From Lumbricus terrestris (taxonomy: Eukaryota > Annelida > Clitellata > Crassiclitellata > Lumbricidae): a DNA stretch of 64,000 bases. The notes under the pieces were generated by a model. That model had not been told where the DNA came from. It saw only the letters and a list, made by a program, of their open reading frames with translations, and did not search any database. A program made the translations under genes and the position numbers. Each line of letters opens with the position of its first letter. The first letter of the stretch is position 1. Below are positions 59,750-64,000 of the stretch, piece after piece. The stretch is from assembly GCA_949752735.1 (NCBI GenBank), contig OX457039.1:44207452-44271451 (forward strand). The letters run 5' to 3'.

Positions 59750-60200
59750 GAGTGAGTGTTGTTCTATAATAGTTGTGCTCGTTCAGCAGCAGCAGCAGCA
59801 GTTCCTTCTGGCGCGTTTGTCTCCAATCTGTCGGCTAATGCGGAGCGTCGCCGCCAAGTGGCAGCTATTTATTTGTCTGTAATGAAGACGGTCGTAGACA
59901 ATTCCCGCGTCTGCGTTCCGCCCGCTTCCTACCTAATGATGATAAATCCGAGCGGAGCGACAGCGGCGTCCCCTGGGCCGAGTGATGCCAATTAAGCGTT
60001 GTAACGCCTTCAAATGAACCATGTATAATTTAGCAGCCGACAAAACACTCATCCGCAACGTTTCACCTCTGACCCGTTATTCTTCTCAATTATCGCTCGT
60101 CACCTGAGTTCGGGTCCGTCCCCGTATACCGGCGGCGGCGGCGGCGGCGGCGGATAAGTTTAAGCGAGTTTTCATGGAGTATTCATTGGGCGTCTAATAG
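59750..60200. promoter_or_regulatory. Candidate Evx-associated CpG-rich segment
   Basis: Unique, CpG-rich, with AGTGGCAGCTATTTATTTG, homeodomain-like GCCAATTAAGCG (about 59990) and a (CGG)8 run at 60129-60152. No frame matches an Evx first exon. Position within or just upstream of Evx makes enhancer or promoter use plausible. Confidence 0.3.
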
Positions 60201-60725
60201 AAGTTCAAGAAGTCTATGTGTGGATAATATAGCCCACGCAGGTCCACGCAAATCACGCGAGGCGCGCTGCAGCCCGGTTGCCAGGGGTAACGCTTTTGAC
60301 AGCGCTGCAGCATGCAGCGAGCGCTATGTGTATTATGTATGTGTGGCGCCTTTTGTAAGTATATTATGCACCCGCAAATGAGAACGTCTGAGGAATGGAA
60401 GGAAAGAAGAACGAACGGGTGGCATTGAAGGATGGATGGATGAGGGAACGGAAAGATTATAAATGGACAAAGAGATGGAAGAACGGATGAAGAAAATGAA
60501 AAAGGAAAAGGGGACAATATATACAATATTATACATGTGCAAATAAAATCGAATGAAATTAAAGCCTCGAAGAACACTTAAGACTGACTAATTTAAGGAG
60601 CGAAGCTTACGATTGTTCACAACTGTATAATGATTATGCATAGTCTGCATATAGACATGACTTATACGAGTCTCTAGGCGTATAGGCCTATATAACAGCC
60701 ATTTACTTAAATCTTAGACTAGTGC

Positions 60726-61027
60726 AGAGGCGGCGCTATAGGGGGCCTAGGGGGCTAAGCCCCCCTATAAAAGGCTAAGCCCCCTAAATAGGCCATCTGG
60801 GGTTTTTGCATGCAAAACATTAATATTTCCACGATTTCGACCGGACGACTAAAAAACTTTTTAAAAGGCTCGTCAGAAAGTTTGGCGGGTGAAAATGAAA
60901 AATTTTCATGAGATTTCGTCCGGATTATTGAAAAAAGGTCGTCAGAAATTAAATTTTGGCGGCTGAAAATGGAAAATTTCCTCCGAGGCTTCAGCCCCCC
61001 CAAACTGAAATCCTGGCGCCTCCACTG
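60726..61027. mobile_element. hAT-like MITE related to 25413-25642
   Basis: Left end CAGAGGCGGCGCTATAGG, right end CCTGGCGCCTCCACTG; shares AAGCCCCCCTATAAAAGGCT-like and TCGTCAGAAA words with the 25413 copy. No target duplication can be read. Confidence 0.75.
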
Positions 61028-61487
61028 CAAGGACCAGTGTGAGAATTATGGAAAAATAACTGGGGGTTGGACTATGATTCACTTGGAATCTGGGTGGGGA
61101 AAACAGACTTTACTAGATGGAGCTCTAAGAGAGACTGGGGTTTGAAACCAGTCAACCCCCGGGTAATTCTCACTCTGTCATGTCTTATATACTATGATTA
61201 TATTTAGCACGGTCCGTACATATATATACGCAGTGTCTTCTGATGGCGCGCGTCACGTGGTATAGACCTACTCGGTGAAACGAGCAGTGAAGGATCGCAT
61301 TCAGATCATCTCATCAAATCAGTTTTAAAATGCGGGACCATAATTGTGTAGGTCGCTATAGTCTATATTATAGAAAAATGTGCACATCTACCCTTGTTAG
61401 CAGACATTTGGTCATACGTGTAGGATGTAGGCCTATGTATAAGCTATATGTATGAGCAATAACTATATATATATATATATCTGTAGC

Positions 61488-61675
61488 GTTCATTCAAGAA
61501 GATATACTCAGAGGTGCTCCGAACTAGAGCGCGGACATTGAATCAGAATTTTCAAGCCGAAGCGCAAGTGAAGGACTTACTCAGGCGGCCTGCATGAGGT
61601 GGATTCGAACCCGAAACTTCGGCTCCAAGGCACCAGACACATACCATGCATGTATACACCACCGTGCACCATATA
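61488..61675 (-). mobile_element. tRNA-derived SINE
   Basis: On the - strand: GCATGGTATGTGTCTGGTGC head, B box GGGTTCGAATCC, AGTAAGTCCTTCACTTGCGC body, GGAGCACCTCTGAGTATA tail. The best-preserved B box of the family. Confidence 0.87.
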
Positions 61676-61789
61676 TGTAGACAAACGGGGTAAAAGGACC
61701 ATGCGTTCAAGCATGCACCTATATTTGGGATAATGGTGTAGGGCGGTAATCTGGGTGTGACGCGTGTATGCACGGCACAGATAACGGCG

Positions 61790-62330
61790 GGCTGTAACCA
61801 TGGCGACGCGACAAGCGATAATAGCCAATCAGGAATCGATTGGAAACTGTGAAACCCGGGTAACGAATCGACGGCTATATAGGGATATCCTATATAGATA
61901 TACAGTGGAAGGAGGGAGTGACGGACGGAGAGAGGGAGTTCCGCTTCCGTCTCCACGTATCCACTTGACCCTCTTCGAAGGATCGAACGACGACGACGAA
62001 GAGTCAATTTAGTGAATCTAGACAAGACAGGACGATAACGTCAGGGTTGTGACGTCCTGATACCATCTCCCAATTACCCGACGGAAGACTCTTTGGACGA
62101 CTCTTCCCCACCACCACCCCCACCCCCATCCCCACCCCACCCACGGCCTTCCCGGATTCCAGGCGGCGGTGGCCCTGATGCAGTGATCGGAAGAGGGATC
62201 ATTCTGGGACTACGATTCCAAATGTCGGTTCTTCAATTAGTCTTCCATTAGCGCTGCTGCTGCTGCTGGTGCTGCTGCTGGACGGATGGGAGAAGATTTG
62301 GCGCGAAATTATTGATGCTGGTCATGCGTG
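61790..62330. other. Unique mixed segment, no gene
   Basis: Includes GTAACCATGGCGAC (partly X-box-like, about 61795), several CCAAT/AATTAG words, a C-rich tract at 62105-62150 and a CTG run at 62255-62280. No Evx-like exon in any frame. Confidence 0.35.
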
Positions 62331-63479
62331 CAACTATATAAGAGGAGGTCGATCGATGTGTATTGCAACGGACTTCACCTTATCATTGCGCGCATCATCT
62401 TCTCAAGAACTACATATACCATCATACCTCCCTCTGTATGTGTGTCTGTGAGTCTGTGTGTCTCTTCATAGGCTGTTATCTCCTCTCCACTTTCCTCTTC
62501 GTCTTTCTTCTTCCCTATTTCTTATATACTTTGGCTACACCCTTGCTCTTCTTCTGCGACGTTCGTTATTCGGTAGACTTATAATATGAGTCACGTGATA
62601 ATAATGCATTGATGAATCTGATCCAGAAAGGAAAACTGTCAACGCAACTGTTCTGACGATTGATTTGTCTAATACTTTAATTGGTAATTCCCTCCTGGTT
62701 GCATGATAGGGCGGAAGCTACATGTATACATTGTATACGCGATCAAAGAACTGTCGGTGAAAATAATTATCATATAGGAGTCGCATATCAATATATCATT
62801 GCTGCATGCATTCGCTGTCCATTAATTTCCAGGACTTTGCTATAAGTGATGTAAGCGATGAGTTGTAAACCGCATATATTTATACCTCGTGCACCTTTTA
62901 CTTTCGAGTTTCGATCATGAAAGAGACAAAATATATAGAGCCACTGCTGCCATGTATAGGCGTGGAATATATACGGAAAGAGTGAAGAGGGCGGGAAACA
63001 CGAGTCACCGATGATTGGAGGTTTGTAACGTTTTCTACAATGGTCGAAGCTATTAAATGAGACGATGACAACGAATTAAGGAGTGGCCAGTACACCATCT
63101 TCAAAGACACGCTTCAAGGCATAGAAAAGATATCACCATTAAGGGAGCTATATAGTCCGGTGAATGACGCCCAACACCCACAAAGGGTGTGAAAAGGCAA
63201 GCTGAACAGGAATCTATAGATCTATAGAGGAGGGTGTGTCCATGCATCGAGCCCAGCGCGCGGCGATTGACTGTTATATTGGGAGGAGGGAAATATAGGG
63301 CAGAGGGAATGGGATAATTGCCTCCTAAGAAGTTTTCTGAGGTGACGCAATATTAGGCGATTACAATCCTAATTTAGAGCATATTATATATCGGCCAAGC
63401 ATATAATAAAAGCTTTTGTTTTGATCCGTGTATCGCCATTTGCAAACGGCTGATGCATGCACGCGGTAGGCCTATATAC
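62331..63479. other. No gene seen
   Basis: AT-rich with short ORFs only; no domain, no repeat with clear ends. Confidence 0.5.
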
Positions 63480-64000
63480 AGGGTGGCTCCAAAAAAAATG
63501 TACCACCGGGGAAAATGTGATATCTTCGCAGCCGATTGAGATTTTTCTGCGAAAATTTCGCAATTTGAAGGGGAATGAATATCCAACAATCCCTGAAAGT
63601 TTCAATTGAAAATTTTCATGTTTGCAAAAGTTACAGCTGTTCAAACTTAAAATTTCGTTTTTTCAATTATACGGAGAATCATGCTCCAATACATGCGATT
63701 TCATTAATATTTTTTGGCAAATTACAACACACAAATTGATGATGATGTCATACGACCTCACTATGAGCTGTAAAGAAGCTGTTTATGAAGCAATCTGCTG
63801 GTATTTGGTGATATTTTATAGATTAAGGGCTCAATTCGTGAACCCATTATACTGAACGTCACGGGCAAAGTTTCTGCGAAAGATAAAATGGGAACTCGGA
63901 CTTTGCATGAACAGAGACTGGGACATCGCGTGATCATAGCAAAATACCCAGTGAAAAGTGGAGCCTGAGCACATTGAAGGCTATCTGCAAACATGTTTAT
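63480..64000 (+). mobile_element. Left end of a Tc1/mariner-type element, cut by the window
   Basis: Starts CAGGGTGGCTCCAAAAAAAA after TATA. Near the edge (about 63941-64000) one frame reads KIPSEKWSLSTLKAICKHV, like the helix-turn-helix of mariner-type transposases, but stops lie just upstream. The right end is outside the window. Confidence 0.65.

Noticed and set aside
60726..61027. 8-bp target duplication of this MITE
   Set aside because: Flanks GACTAGTG and CAAGGACC do not match; only the ends support the call.

Overview
This is a eukaryotic, invertebrate-deuterostome window. The genes have introns, and the spaces between them are filled with microsatellites, SINEs, LINE remnants and many DNA transposons. 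Two homeobox genes and one metabolic gene can be read with confidence. From low to high coordinates they are a Hox3 gene on the + strand (coding exons 16704-17361 and 29254-30275), a cytosolic NAD-dependent glycerol-3-phosphate dehydrogenase gene (GPD1 type) on the - strand (nine coding exons, 43521 down to 35872), and an even-skipped (Evx) gene on the - strand (homeobox exon 58128-57971 and last exon 56110-55472). The first Evx exon was not found. Evx and Hox3 in one interval points to a Hox cluster. Sequence style (very frequent GGCCTA-type words, tRNA-SINEs, hAT and Tc1/mariner elements) and the broken gene order suggest an echinoderm with a rearranged cluster, such as a brittle star or sea urchin. 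That taxon is inference.

Layout. 1-16.4 kb: the 5' side of Hox3, with hAT-like MITEs (1943-2208, 3922-4770, 13781-14500), a LINE 3' end, many simple repeats and a few CpG-rich unshared segments that may be regulatory. 16.5-30.3 kb: Hox3, with a long pure (AG)n tract just before the start codon and an 11.9 kb intron that holds two Tc1/mariner-type elements, several MITEs and a SINE. 30.3-35.9 kb: the tail-to-tail space between Hox3 and GPD1, with an RFX-like X-box, a pair of CTCF-like sites and a Charlie-like hAT element. 35.9-43.5 kb: GPD1. 43.5-49.5 kb: a LINE reverse transcriptase split by a hAT MITE, a composite mariner element and a large compound microsatellite. 49501-49700 is a run of 200 N. 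49.7-55.4 kb: two Tc1/mariner elements and a possible Evx-flanking regulatory segment. 55.4-58.1 kb: Evx 3' exons. 58.1-64 kb: purine-rich and (GT)n repeats, a hAT element, CpG-rich blocks, and the left end of another mariner element at the window edge.

Together: Hox3 and Evx are transcription factors for axial patterning; GPD1 links glycolysis and glycerolipid metabolism and has no obvious functional tie to them. In the usual deuterostome cluster Evx lies beyond the posterior Hox genes, so Hox3 - GPD1 - Evx with no posterior Hox gene between is the main result. It depends on the join across the 200-N gap. The second theme is the density of short hAT-like elements, most with readable 8-bp target-site duplications, several of which document nested insertion events.
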